A stretch of DNA of 64,000 bases from Ectocarpus siliculosus (GCA_000310025.1 FN648459.1:149447-213446); one strand, 5' to 3'. Positions 22,549 to 33,390 are shown, numbered from the stretch's first letter. Notes: generated by a model not told the origin, from the sequence alone. Translations and numbers: made by a program.

Positions 22549-24509
22549 TCAGTTCCAGGCGTCGGTTACGAGATCCGCAACCCCATCATCTGTGTCTCCA
22601 TAACTCCAGTTGGAGTCGACGCTCTTCTCGCTCACCCCGTCAGGTTCCCCATCGCTGAAGCCAGATTCGCTCGAATCCAACTTGATCAAATCGTCGAGTG
22701 CTCCGACCGAACCGTCGCTGTTATCGTCCGACTCGGGGTCCTCCAACTCTTCATCGGCGTAGCGATGCTTCTCGCGTGTCCCGGGGGTGTTCTTCAGGGC
22801 AGGGTCACTCTCCACGTTGGCTCGAACAATTCTACCAGCTGCCCGCACGACGGACATCCTTGCGTCTGCGTCCTCCGTGTCCTTCTCGACTTCCTTCAGA
22901 ATCGACTCGAGAGACCTACCCTTATCCGCTAGCTGGTTGGATAGTGGCTGTGCGGGTGCTTTACGTCGAGCACGCAGCATAAACTCAATAAGATGCTTGT
23001 CCCCAAGGGTGTTTGGGAAGAGGAAGAGTTCCCGCTCGCGTGCATCTCCTTGCGCTCCGTCGGCTCGGACCAATCGTGATTTGCTGTCGGGGTCTGCGTC
23101 CATCCCGGTAAACAAGTCCAGGACGATGCTTCGTGCGTACTTCCCCGTTATCTCCTCCATGCAATCCTTCGCTCGTTCAGCAGCTAGCCAACCGGCGACG
23201 TCCTGCCAGCAAAGGATATCACCTCGACCGAGGACGTCATCCACCATCCTCCGCACCGTGCTCAAAGGCTCTAGAAGCGTCGGCGCCTCGTCCCCCGATC
23301 CACATGGCTCGTTCGCTGCTTGCTCTGGCGGTTTGTCGTCTCTCTTCATGCTGTTCAAGCGGCTCTGGTAGCAACGGCCGCACCACCAGTCACCATCACT
23401 CACCATCGCATTACCCTCCGCGACATGATCTCCTGCAGCATCCATGGGATACCACCTTACGCGGCTCTTGTCCGATTTCCGGTACTTGCATTTACTGCAT
23501 TGGCGAAGCTCTGCCTTCCTTTCTTTCTCGGCGAAATAAGCTAGGAAGCAGTCGGGCGTTGGCAGAGGCAGTCCTTGCTGGGACTAAAGTCTCGCACGAT
23601 AGCTAGAGGCAGGGTTTTCTCTCCTTGTCTCAACGCGGCTACGAAGGTTACAGCTCGCCCTAGCCGGTCCGCGCGGAGGTGCGTGAAACCTTCGTCGTCC
23701 GGCAATCTGTGGCATGTCGAACATAGTCTCTCGTCGGCCGAGTGCACTACACTCCCGGGGCATGTGCTACACTCGGTGCGAGGGTAGTGTGTAACCCAAC
23801 CGCATTCCTGACGGCCGCACGCCTTTTTTCTCTTCTTGCCTGTTGGTTGTCCTACAGGTAGCACCGCCGGGGCAGACAGTCTCCTACCCGCATTCCGCTT
23901 GCCTGGCAGATGACCGGCTTGTCTTGGGTTCCCGCCGTGGCTCCTACGCCGAGTATCAACGGGGTTATTCCCCCCGGCCTCTGATTGTCGCCGTTCATCT
24001 TCGGCAATCGCGCGATCTCTACGAGCCGTGGCCTCCCTCCTGGCCTCGCTCTGCTGCTTGTAGTAATCCTCCTCCTCGAGCTTGCTCTCGAGGTTGGGTA
24101 GGCACCCGCCCGTGACACTAGCAGAGGGCCTCCTCTTCCTTCTCCGTTTCCTGCCAGACCGGGTCTTTCCTCCCGTCCGACGGACACGTGCACCGGAATC
24201 TCCCGCGTCGCGCTTTGTCGCGGCGATGGGGGTGCGCGCCTCGTTGGTTAGGTAACCCTCTCCCCTGCTCCCGCTCCGTCTCCGTTCACTTGTGGCGTCT
24301 CCTTCTGTGTCGTCGACCACTGGCTGACGCGGGGTTAGCGCGCCTTCCGTGAGCTGGCGAAGGGTTAGTATCGGCTGTATACCCCCGCTTCCGGGTGTAG
24401 AAGGGCTCCCATACTGGTTCCGAGGCAACGCCGGTGGCGTACCCGGTAGAGCTGTGGGGCTCTTCACCCCACAAGCCGGTTGGCCCACCCTACGTGGACG
24501 GGAATTCAT
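22549..24509 (-). CDS. unknown zinc-cluster protein, two exons
   Basis: Two minus-strand frames join through a 74-base intron (23651-23578; donor CT|GTAACC, acceptor CCCAG|CAAGG), phase 0 on both sides, giving about 628 residues. Without the intron the upstream frame meets a stop at 23541. The first ATG is at 24509, although the frame stays open to 24554. Features in order: a Pro/Arg/Ser-rich N terminus; a basic GRKRRRKRR stretch that could be a nuclear signal; a helical Glu/Arg-rich segment; a cysteine cluster (CGRQECGWVTHYPRTECSTC, then C-x2-C); after the intron, CSKCKYRK followed by DWWCGRC, resembling a C-x2-C...C-x2-C zinc site; and a long Asp/Ser/Glu-rich C-terminal tail. I do not recognise a family. 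A chromatin-type or transposon-encoded DNA-binding protein is possible, but this is inference. Confidence 0.65.
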
Positions 24510-24554
24510 CTGGCAGCAGCTCGACCTATGCCGGCCGTTTTTCCATGCATTCAA

Positions 24555-26320
24555 AACCTGACCAGAGTTACGACAACAACATGTTACTTTTGCACGTACA
24601 GCTATAAGCCAGGCGCACGCCTATTCGTGGGGTGGGATTTTCGGTGCCTCTTGACAGCCATGCATAAGGTCTGATCCTCTTTACGGGCGCGCGTATGCAC
24701 CTGAGAACGCAACGGACAGAAACCTGTTCAAATACGTAGTTATACTCCAGAGTGTCTGCAGCTAAGCGCCCCGAGTCATGTTCGGCTCGTACATTGGCAA
24801 AGCACCGAGCGTAATAATTGAACTCGAAGAAATCGTACTTGCCCTCATGAAGCCCAATTTGTCTGCAACTTGTAGTGATAGGCTGACCCTGAGCTGGCAT
24901 TATTGTATTGAGCATTTCCGTCGTATCTTGGGGTGGGAATGGTGTATCCAAAATGTACCTACATGCGCAACGTGCAAGAGCGCTGCGGACCCACGGCATA
25001 GACTCTTCTGAAATTAGAATTTTGAACATACCATGCTTATCCCCTGCCACACTAAATCGCCTCAAACCTTTTGCATTAGGTGGCAATACAACCTAGGTAT
25101 AAGGCGGTAGCATAGTTAGGGTGCAATACAACCACCTCGCGCAGAGGTCGGGTCGCATGGGAAGCTCGCTCCCTGATTTTGGAGCTGCTGCATGGTGGTA
25201 CACTCTAGCTAAAGTCCAACTTTTTCACCCTACCTTTCACAACTGTACGTATAAAACATACCCTGGTGTACCCTGGCATCTTATTTACATACCTCTCTTG
25301 AAATCTGGACAGTTTATGCTCTCGTTCGCCCTCTAGAGCCGATGCTAGGTGTGGAGGTCTGGTGCCGAGCGAGCCGCCTGATCAGAGGGGTTTCCACAAG
25401 GGGCTGCTTTCCCGTTGGAAGCATTATTCGGCGTACTTACTTTTTTTTTTTTTCAACCGTGCAGCACTGAGTGTGTATCTCGACGACCACGACGTCGATT
25501 CACTAGTGGGTTGCTGCAGATGATGCAGAGTGAGCGGGAGATGACGTACATGTGTCTGCGCCCTGATTAGTTGTCCCCTTTCATCCACCCGCGGTGCTGT
25601 TTTGCAGCGCACGAGCAGCACTTGTCAAAAAAATCATCATATGTCTTATGTGCGTACACTGCTGTATGTAGCATTTCAACAATAAATCGCAAGCACGCCA
25701 TCGCCTCAACAGGAGGCCAGCGGCCGCCAAGTGCAGCATGCGGCACCCCAGCGGTGATTCGAGCAACCAAAATGTCGAGAGAAGTGGTGCAGCCTTGAAA
25801 TCCGCGCCTGTGAGGATGTGTGCAATGAAAGATGCCGCCTGTTTCTCTGCTGCGGCTGCTGCTGTACATACGAATTCTCAAAAGCAAAATCGAGCATCAG
25901 ATATCATCTATGTCTGATCTGCGTGGTCTCTGTCTCACCCAGTGATTTTGCACCACACCAGACCATCACGCACAAAAGAACAGCAGCAGTTGCTTAGAGT
26001 GGAGTGTATAATGGTGCCACTGCGTCAGTGCGCCAACCGTACATTGCTCGTTTGCTTCTGACCATCATGCATTATCAAGCCGCTTCTCTCCTGGCCGCTA
26101 CATAGCTACAGCAGCAGCAGCAGTAGCTGTGTGGTTGCGGCACCGCAGCAGCAGCAGCAGCGAGGGGGTGTTGCTTCCATGTCCCACACACTCCTCCTTC
26201 TGTGTGCTATGTGCTGGGTCCCGGGTGTGCTGTGTCTGCTGTGTGTTGCCAAGATCGCAGGTGATGTGTGCCCCTCCTGTGCCCCTTTTATCTCGAATGG
26301 GTAGTCTTTCTGTGTGTGTA
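24555..26320. other. no supported gene; CAG/CTG microsatellites
   Basis: Short CAG repeats lie near 26108-26125 and 26146-26161, and a T run near 25440-25453. Open frames are small and mutually overlapping. No motif was recognised. The last bases flank the B2 end of the retrotransposon. Confidence 0.4.
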
Positions 26321-26559
26321 TTTATTTTGTTTTCTTTCGAATTGCTTCATTATTTCTTCGGTTTCTAGGCTACGTGTTGGGGAGAGAGACGCACGAAACG
26401 CTCATCGTCTCTCCGGCCGCGTTAGCTGCAAAGGCCGGCGTCAACTCTTACAAATCCATCTCTCTCCCCACAAATACTAGCCGGGGGCTTACGACTGCAA
26501 ACGCAGGAGTCCCAAAAACTGACCAAGTCCTCAAATGGTAGACACCATTCTACAACACC
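26321..26559 (-). repeat. split direct repeat B2 (3' end of retroelement)
   Basis: A 239-base copy of 26891-27129 with two substitutions (near 26356 and 26529). On the minus strand it ends with AAAATAAA, the octamer with which the A repeats begin. It is separated from A2 by 68 bases. Confidence 0.95.
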
Positions 26560-26627
26560 TGACTAGATACCGAATATTCCCGAACTTATGCCCCCACCTT
26601 CGAAAGAAAAGGGATGGGAGGGCGGGA

Positions 26628-26898
26628 TTTTCTAAACTGCCGCCGCTACTGCGTAAGGCGGCTGCTGCTGTCCTTCCGTTGCCTCACGCGCTCTGTAGCT
26701 GTCACACGTTACCCGACTTCGCTACAGCCCCTGCGTGGACTCGATCACGGAATGACACCCCCAACTATAGAGTAATAATTCCAAACGCCGTGACCCTGGG
26801 TTTCCGGTAGAAAATGAAGCCAAATTCTAATTCGACTGTTACAAAATAAACACCAGTTTATTCTATCTGCTTCGACGAACAAACCTTCCTTTTATTTT
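26628..26898 (-). repeat. split direct repeat A2
   Basis: Identical over 271 bases to 34497-34767. On the minus strand it starts with AAAATAAA and overlaps the end of B1 by exactly those eight bases (26891-26898). The B1-A2 junction therefore reproduces the joined ends of a circular intermediate. Confidence 0.95.
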
Positions 26899-27129
26899 GT
26901 TTTCTTTCGAATTGCTTCAATATTTCTTCGGTTTCTAGGCTACGTGTTGGGGAGAGAGACGCACGAAACGCTCATCGTCTCTCCGGCCGCGTTAGCTGCA
27001 AAGGCCGGCGTCAACTCTTACAAATCCATCTCTCTCCCCACAAATACTAGCCGGGGGCTTACGACTGCAAACGCAGGAGTCCCAAAAACTGACCAAGTAC
27101 TCAAATGGTAGACACCATTCTACAACACC
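26891..27129 (-). repeat. split direct repeat B1
   Basis: A 239-base repeat lying immediately downstream (minus strand) of the recombinase ORF, which stops at 27171. It matches B2 with two substitutions and overlaps A2 by eight bases. Confidence 0.95.
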
Positions 27130-27170
27130 CACATCGAGGTCAGTTTCTGGACGACTACCGAATAAGTCAA

Positions 27171-28253
27171 CTATCCGTTCCCCCAGACGGTCCCCTCCCC
27201 CGGCTGTCTCGATACGATCCTACTGCCGTCTGTAAGTTTCCGTGACACTCGCCGCGAATCCTCTACATTGTTTCGCGCGTACGGCTTGTATGCATCCGAC
27301 CTCCACTTCCCTTCTCTCTGAATCACTCGTTCTGCGATGTCTCCGCCCGATGCAAGAGCCGTCGCGCCTCCAATTCGCAACGAGTGCAACGCGTACTCCT
27401 GGGGGTTACGCCCCGACTTCGCAACCACTTCTCTGACTGCACGGAGGGCAGCACTATACCTCGCTACTCTCACAGCTCTTCCACTACGGTACGAAGCTAG
27501 CGGTGCGGAGTCAGGCAACGTCGCATGACACGATAACAGCTCCACCACAAGAGCCACCGCGCCGCCGCGTGCTCTCACACCTGACTGCGGTCCGGTGACT
27601 TCGTCTCGCGTACGAACCCGTATGTTTCCTTTCTGCTCTTGATCGGCCTTGTGCCCTCTAAACCTCATTTCGACACGGTCTGCTCGACGATATTGACTAA
27701 AGACTAATTGCGTCTCGCCAGCAAACAATGCTACATCCGCCCGCGTAAGACAGTGTGCCTCATGCACCCTGCCCGCATCGTTCGCGAACACCTCATCAGA
27801 CCGTGTGATGAAGAGATAGGACAAGCACAGACACAGCCACATCACTCTGCCCCCTTCCCCCCAGTTCTGGCTTGCGCTTTCCCCGTCCAGCAGCATACGC
27901 CAAGACACAGGCAGACGCACACGGCGTACCGTCCCCATAGCCACGTGGTTCCTCGCAATCCCCCTTAGCGCACATTTCAACATCGGAGACGACAAGTCGA
28001 GCTCGACAGAAGCTTCCAGCCTATGAAAATGTTGTACAGCCGTGAGTTTTCCGGATATTGTACTCGCTAGATTACCCTCAGACTCGAAACACCAGGCTAC
28101 GAAGTCTATCAACTCCCAGACATGAAGGTCCCCGGCACGTTGCCCTAGGAACTTGGGCTTCTCCGTCAGCCTCCGAAACGTGCACCAAGAGTTGAAGCCT
28201 GACGTGTAAGTCCTTCTAGACGAAGACGCAACTGAGTGCTCGACGAGCTGCAT
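27171..28253 (-). CDS. tyrosine recombinase of the Ngaro-like element
   Basis: A 360-residue protein expected to integrate the circular cDNA by strand exchange through a tyrosine-DNA bond. The N-terminal half is helical (SAM-like, core-DNA-binding region). The catalytic signature is complete: Arg151 in LFITRSDEVF, His290 and Arg293 in LHSLRIGGATAL, Trp317 in GKWRSD, and the nucleophile Tyr325 in AYKPYARNN, spaced W-x-S-D-x4-Y as in DIRS-order recombinases. The start is an ATG at 28253, inside the RT ORF and 88 bases before its stop, in the -1 frame relative to RT. Translation may be by reinitiation or frameshifting. No internal stops are present, so it is likely active. Confidence 0.92.
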   Translation of the reverse strand: MQLVEHSVASSSRRTYTSGFNSWCTFRRLTEKPKFLGQRAGDLHVWELIDFVAWCFESEGNLASTISGKLTAVQHFHRLEASVELDLSSPMLKCALRGIARNHVAMGTVRRVRLPVSWRMLLDGESASQNWGEGGRVMWLCLCLSYLFITRSDEVFANDAGRVHEAHCLTRADVALFAGETQLVFSQYRRADRVEMRFRGHKADQEQKGNIRVRTRDEVTGPQSGVRARGGAVALVVELLSCHATLPDSAPLASYRSGRAVRVARYSAALRAVREVVAKSGRNPQEYALHSLRIGGATALASGGDIAERVIQREGKWRSDAYKPYARNNVEDSRRVSRKLTDGSRIVSRQPGEGTVWGNG

Positions 28254-30475
28254 GCCAAGACGTCGGTAACAAAGTCCCGTCCTGCCTGTCCCAGGTCCTG
28301 AACCTGCCAGTCGATATCCGGTCGGAACGCGCGCAAGTTTGAGGCAATGCTATCGTGGTTCCACCGAGAGATGCCGTCTGCCAGTGTATTAGAGATGCCT
28401 TTCACGTGACGCGCGCGGAAACACCACCCGCTTCGCATCTCTAAACATCCTAGAATACGCATTAGCGCTCCCGACCTCGGCTCTCTAGGTCCCCTGCAAC
28501 GGTTACACCAATGGATGGAGCTCATGTTGTCTCCACGAAGCAAAACGCTTTGACCAGGATACTCGGGTGTAGAGTCTGCGTCTACCGTGAAAGCCCACGC
28601 TGTAACGACCATCCCCAACAGCTCGAGGACGTTGATGCTTAAGTCGTCTCTACCGACTGCCTTGCGACGCAGCCGTTGTCGGACATCATCCGAGAAATCC
28701 ATTCGCCAGTATTGCCCCGATTCTAAGCAGTATCCTCCCATGGCGTCCCCACTCGCGTCACCCCACAGCGTTCGAGAGTGAGGTTGCAGATACATGCTGT
28801 AAAGCGGCATCTCTAGCCTACCCTCGCCGTGAAGGCCGCTGGCCTCTGCTAGCATCATACGCCAGAACGACGCGTCGGCGCGGAACTCGGGACCCAGAGA
28901 AATGACCCGTTTCGATGGGCCCTGGCGTACTCCCCCCTTCGAGCCGATGTACTTCTCTTCCCACGGTTGGGAGGGGGGCATACCCAACTGGTTGAGCATG
29001 CGTCGCACAAAGAACTTTCCAGGGCGAACAACCACACACACGTGCAACAGCTTCCCCATCAGCGACCGCACTTCGGTCTCCGACGCGCTACGACGAACTA
29101 CCCATCCTTCAAGCGCCTCACGCAACGTCGCTAACTTTTGTTGAGGAAGAGAAATCGACATAGCCTTCGTGTCTATTACCCAACCCAACACTTCCATGCT
29201 CGCCTCCCACGACGTAAGTTTGCTAGCTGAAAATAGTGGTGGGAAACCGTGGGGTCTGTCACCGAAGAGTCGAAAGTGGTCAGAAACGAGAGATTCGGAA
29301 GAGATCACACAACGGTCACCGCGGGGGTGGGACCAGTGCACTTCTACCCCTATAACATCGTCCACATACGCCCGCGCGAAAAACGGGTCGTCTACTCCTC
29401 CACCGGAACCGGGTGGGATTGCACACGCCGCTGGCAGCATCGTTTGAACTTCTGCTGATTCCACCACCGAAATATGTGCGGTAGCAAGCCGCCCTTGCGG
29501 CGTCGGCGTTGCGTTTGCGGCTGATGTTTTGTTGTGGGAGTGCTCAATCGCTGCTGTGCACAGGCAAAAATACGGGGGGCTGAGGTTCCATCCAAACTGC
29601 AGTTGCCTGTCTACAACGAGCGTGCCTCCAAACACGTATCCGAACTTCGGGGAGTGCGCTCGCTCTACGGATACTTGCCGAAACGCGTCTTTGGAATCGA
29701 CTTTAGCAATCAGAATTGTGGGGGTGTCTCCATGGGCGTCACGCACAAACTTTCCATGCAGGTACAACACGCGCCAAACTACATCACGCAATACGTGGCC
29801 CAGTTTGCAGACCGGTGCCACGGAAGTGTTGGTATCGTCGTTTACACCCGAAAATCGGAGATCGTTGATGATCCTAGCTTTCTTGGTGTTCACTACTACT
29901 CCCAATGGAGACAAGCGTAGGCCGGGAATCTGGTATGCCGCTGATCTGGGAAACACGAATGCACGCCCGTACCGGACGTCCTCCTTGATTTTTTTCTGAA
30001 TGAGGTCCGTATGCTGTGAAACAGATGCATGGTTACCGTACGCGAGAGCTTCATCTACGTCACCGCCTGCTGCTATCTGCACCGGGACACCTCTAGACAC
30101 AATCCGCACCAGAAGATCGATGGAGGGGAACTGTTTTAACCCACCAAACCATTGACGCACGCTACGTGGGTCTGCTTGCGGCACGGGCAGTATTGTTTCG
30201 AGTTGCGACATGGAATCGAAGTCCCCTGCATGACTAAGAAGGAAAGCAAGGCTAACGTCCTCTACGCGACTCAACGCTTTCCTCGCTGATTCGCCCCCCC
30301 TCGCGGCAATTAGTTCGTCCACCGCATGTCCATAAACACACACGTCGGCATCCACACCTGCTGATAGCCCTGGGGCCAACCTCGTGTAGACCGGCGTGCT
30401 GCCGTTCAATTTAGCAGCATGTGCGCTGCCATCCGAGGTAGGCCCCCCCGCCACGCGGGAGAGCCCGCACCCCTA
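28166..30475 (-). CDS. reverse transcriptase-RNase H polyprotein of the Ngaro-like element
   Basis: About 762 residues (numbered from the GTG codon at 30454) that copy element RNA to DNA and degrade the template. RT motifs: ARIINDLRFSGVN; motif A KVDSKDAF (Asp253); motif B FGWNLSPPYFCL; motif C YVDD (Asp365, Asp366). The RNase H domain has the four acidic residues: Asp566 (GDASGD), Glu611 (VLELLG), Asp642 (RGDNMSS) and Asp693 (NTLADGISR). There is no methyltransferase or SGNH-hydrolase motif. The frame opens just after a TAG near 30475 and has no ATG for about 80 codons. It overlaps the end of gag in the -1 frame, and a G_GGG_GGC heptamer (30448-30442) sits in the overlap, so expression as a Gag-Pol fusion by -1 frameshifting is likely. 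The long plus-strand frames opposite it are antisense shadows. Confidence 0.92.
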
Positions 30476-31935
30476 TTGTCTTTCCCGTGGGTGAAGAAGT
30501 CAGCGGCCTTGGGTCTCGCGCCGCCCTCGCCAGCGGCGCGCGCCTCTCCTCCGCGCCCTCCCCCGTTGCCGTGGCCAACGCTGCGACCGCGGTGCTTGTC
30601 GCTCGTGGCGCTCCCGCCGACACCGCCCCGGCCGACACGAAACGTCACGCTGCTGGCTGCCCTCCCGCGCGCGCCGGTTGCCGGAGTTTCGGACGCTCCG
30701 CGCCTAGCGTGGGAAGGGTTCTGGGCATGGATGTACGGGCAGTTACGATCATGGCAACCGGACGACGAGTTGAAGGCGAAGCAGTAACCACGCGATCTTC
30801 CGGAAGTGGTCCCCCGGGCTCGCTTGGACGGCGATAGGAGCTGTTCTCCTGCCCGTATCTGAGGCTGGTAGAAGGCGGCGGCGCCGACCCCGCCCATGGC
30901 GATGAAGCCAGTAATCCTCTTCCACTCGATGGTTACCACGGGCGGAAAATCCTCGATGACAGTCGGCGGCGCAGAGTTTGTTGTCTTGAAACTGATGGCG
31001 GCGTCAAACCACCGCGATGCGAACAGGATTAGGTCGTCGTTGATGAATCCCGCGAACCGGAGTTTGTTCGCGGGATTCCGCATCTCGCCGCGGTTTTCAC
31101 GACAGTGCTCGGTGACCATCTCCAAGCCGACGTTGAGGGACTCCTCGAGGATGCCCACGCGCTGGAGACTCTCAGAATCGGTAATGCCTGTTTTGAGCAA
31201 CGCCGATATGGTCGTGATGAGGATCGAGAGCGACTCTTCCAACGGAACGTCGGCGTTAGGCGTGTCAGATCCCGAACGGTAGTCTTCCACCCGGAAGTTT
31301 GAGAGCGTGTCGAGCGATGCCGCCACTTTCTCTGTCACCAGAACGCCTTTGCGAAGCAAGGATTGCCACTCCATCTGCGACAGTTTTGAAACTGCCGGAG
31401 GCCGTCCCAGGATGAGCCACGCTTTTACCCGGCGGAGGTCCCCCCACATCCGCGCTCTATCCTTTGCCGCAGCTTTAGCCGCCTCGGCGCTGGGTGTAGC
31501 GGGGGCCCGAGAGGCCGGTAGTGGGGCGGTTGTGCCCACCAGTTGCACCTCCCCCTGAAGACCAGGTCCTGCTGCTTGGGTGGCGATCAGGTCGTCGATC
31601 GTTGCTTGAAGCTGCTGGCGATCGCCGGCAGCCTCATCGCGCTTCCGCTGCAGCTCCTCCCTCAGGCCGTCCACCAGCCCGCGGAGAGAAGCGAGCTCAG
31701 TCTCATCAGCGGGGGGGTCGCCGCGGGTGCCTGTCCCTCGCGCTCGCGAGGAGGATACCGCTCGACGCCTCGCGGGAGTACGTGATCCGCTGCGCGTCGA
31801 GGGGCGAGCCGTCGAGCTCGCCACCGATCGCGTGGTAGACCTCCTCGTGCGTGGTGTCGAGGGTGTCGCCGGCCGACCTCGCCCTGCTTGCCCAGCCGCT
31901 GCCCTGCCGCTCCGCGTGGAGGCCCGTGTCGGCAT
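30406..31935 (-). CDS. Gag-like protein with CCCH zinc finger
   Basis: A 509-residue protein with an ATG at 31935. Residues 1-75 are basic and Ser/Thr/Arg/Ala-rich. About 80-118 is a probable coiled coil (LASLRGLVDGLREELQRKRD). About 160-345 is a helical, ordinary-composition capsid-like region. A zinc finger follows, with Cys385, Cys394, Cys399 and His403 (C-x8-C-x4-C-x3-H; core CHDRNCPYIH). The C terminus is Gly/Arg/Ala-rich and typical of RNA binding. Position first in the element, self-association helix and nucleic-acid-binding finger support a Gag role, packaging the RNA. Sequence identity to any known Gag is not claimed. The end overlaps the RT frame and contains the slippery heptamer. 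Confidence 0.85.
   Translation of the reverse strand: MPTRASTRSGRAAAGQAGRGRPATPSTPRTRRSTTRSVASSTARPSTRSGSRTPARRRAVSSSRARGTGTRGDPPADETELASLRGLVDGLREELQRKRDEAAGDRQQLQATIDDLIATQAAGPGLQGEVQLVGTTAPLPASRAPATPSAEAAKAAAKDRARMWGDLRRVKAWLILGRPPAVSKLSQMEWQSLLRKGVLVTEKVAASLDTLSNFRVEDYRSGSDTPNADVPLEESLSILITTISALLKTGITDSESLQRVGILEESLNVGLEMVTEHCRENRGEMRNPANKLRFAGFINDDLILFASRWFDAAISFKTTNSAPPTVIEDFPPVVTIEWKRITGFIAMGGVGAAAFYQPQIRAGEQLLSPSKRARGTTSGRSRGYCFAFNSSSGCHDRNCPYIHAQNPSHARRGASETPATGARGRAASSVTFRVGRGGVGGSATSDKHRGRSVGHGNGGGRGGEARAAGEGGARPKAADFFTHGKDNRGAGSPAWRGGLPRMAAHMLLN
30442..30448 (-). promoter_or_regulatory. candidate -1 frameshift slippery site G_GGG_GGC
   Basis: In the gag frame the codons are CGG GGG GGC CTA, placing G_GGG_GGC exactly in the X_XXY_YYZ register. 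A one-base slip back gives GGG GGG CCT, the RT frame. It lies in the only region where both frames are open (about 30475-30406). A downstream pseudoknot was not evaluated. Confidence 0.6.
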
Positions 31936-32340
31936 CTGGTCGCGGTTGGAGTCGTATAAGCAGCGAACCGGCGGCAGGCGGCGGGCGAACGTCAGGGCGG
32001 CGTTTCGGGAACACTTCTTTTCCTCTTCATCGTGGGCGTAGTCGATCGCGCGCCTGGATCTGCAGTTAGAATGGTCTACAAATCCTATCTTCGGGCGAAA
32101 CTATCTGACGAGGCTTTTCGTCGGGCCCAGAACGACGCGTTGTTATATCGCGAGCTTGCGTTAGTTCGTTCTCGACGCCTGTGGATTGAGTGGAGTGATT
32201 ATTGCTGCTGACGCTACGGTCACCGTACGTCGACCAATCCCGAATATTTCTCTCGTTGGAACACTAGCGATGTTTTTATTTTATTTTATTTTTTTTATAT
32301 ATATATATTTTCTTGGATTCGGTGAACCCCGGTTCGCCAT

Positions 32341-33390
32341 CGACACGGGTGCTTCCACTCATTGGCGCGTCCCGTGCTAATACGTGTTTTTATTCTTTTC
32401 TTCGATGCGTTGGATACGGTAAACTCCACTTGCCAACAGCGCGGGTGCTTCCACTCATTGGCGCGTCCCTCGCTGAAACTGACAACACATATGCAGCACG
32501 GGTGCTTCCACTCATTGGCGCGTCCCGTACTGATACTTATACGCAGCGCGGGTGCTTCCACTCATTGGCGCGTCCCTTGCTGAAACTGACAACGCATATG
32601 CAGCACGGGTGCTTCCACTCATTGGCGCGTCCCGTACTGATACTTATACGCAGCGCGGGTGCTTCCACTCATTGGCGCGTCCCTCGCTGAAACTGACAAC
32701 GCATATGCAGCACGGGTGCTTCCACTCATTGGCGCGTCCCGTACTGATACTTATACGCAGCGCGGGTGCTTCCACTCATTGGCGCGTCCCTTGCTGAAAC
32801 TGACAACGCATATGCAGCACGGGTGCTTCCACTCATTGGCGCGTCCCGTACTGATACGTGTACGAATTCGTTTTCGATGCGTGGAAATCGGTTAATTCTA
32901 CTCGCCAACAGCACGGGTGCGTCCACTCCTTGGCGCGTCCCGTGCTGATACGTGTACGGCTTTTTTTTTTCTTTCTTGTTGAGATCGGTTAACTCTACTC
33001 GCCAACAGCACGAGTGCTTCCACTCGTTGGCGCGTCCCATGCTGAGGCTGACATCACATATGCAGCACGGGTGCTTCCACTCATTGGCGCGTCCCGTACT
33101 GATGCGTGATTTGTGGTATTTTTCTACCGCTGCGTTGAATTCGGTTAACTCTATTCGCCAACAGCGCGGATGCTTCCATTCGTTGGCACGTCCCGTGCTG
33201 AGGCTGCCAGCACACATGCAACGCCATGCGGTCAGCTCTACTCGCCAACAGCGCGGGTGCTTCCACTTATTGGCGCGTCCCGCGCTGATACATGTATAAC
33301 TTCGTGTTTCGGTGCGTTGAGATCGGTTAACTTCCACTCAACATGGACGAGTGCTTCCACTATTGGCGCGTCCGTGCTGGTGCGTATCCG
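32341..33390 (-). repeat. 15-copy hairpin repeat array in the retroelement leader
   Basis: A core, GCTTCCACTCATTGGCGCGT, recurs with starts near 32351, 32447, 32504, 32554, 32611, 32661, 32718, 32768, 32825, 32919, 33016, 33073, 33172, 33259 and 33352. Spacing is either about 50/57 alternating (a 107-base double unit) or about 87-99. The core is flanked by inverted arms, CAGCRCGGG on the left and CCCGYGCTG on the right, giving a 9-bp stem and a 21-base loop. Stems are perfect at 32909-32947 and 33249-33287, and 7-8 of 9 pairs in most others. The array lies between A1 and the gag start. Open frames through it (strings like LPLIGAS) are repeat by-products. Confidence 0.93.

Noticed and set aside
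29529-29999. Plus-strand frames opposite the RT ORF
   Set aside because: They are antisense shadows of a gene with full RT and RNase H motifs on the other strand.
30419-30837. Plus-strand Ala/Pro-rich frames over gag
   Set aside because: They are antisense of the Gly/Arg/Ala-rich Gag tail, with no independent support.
32295-33337. Frames with repeated LPLIGAS or GCFHSLARP, and their minus-strand counterparts
   Set aside because: They are translations of the hairpin array, and copies change frame with spacing.
32341-33390. CRISPR array
   Set aside because: Spacers are themselves repeated, repeat spacing is irregular, the context is eukaryotic and no cas genes are present.
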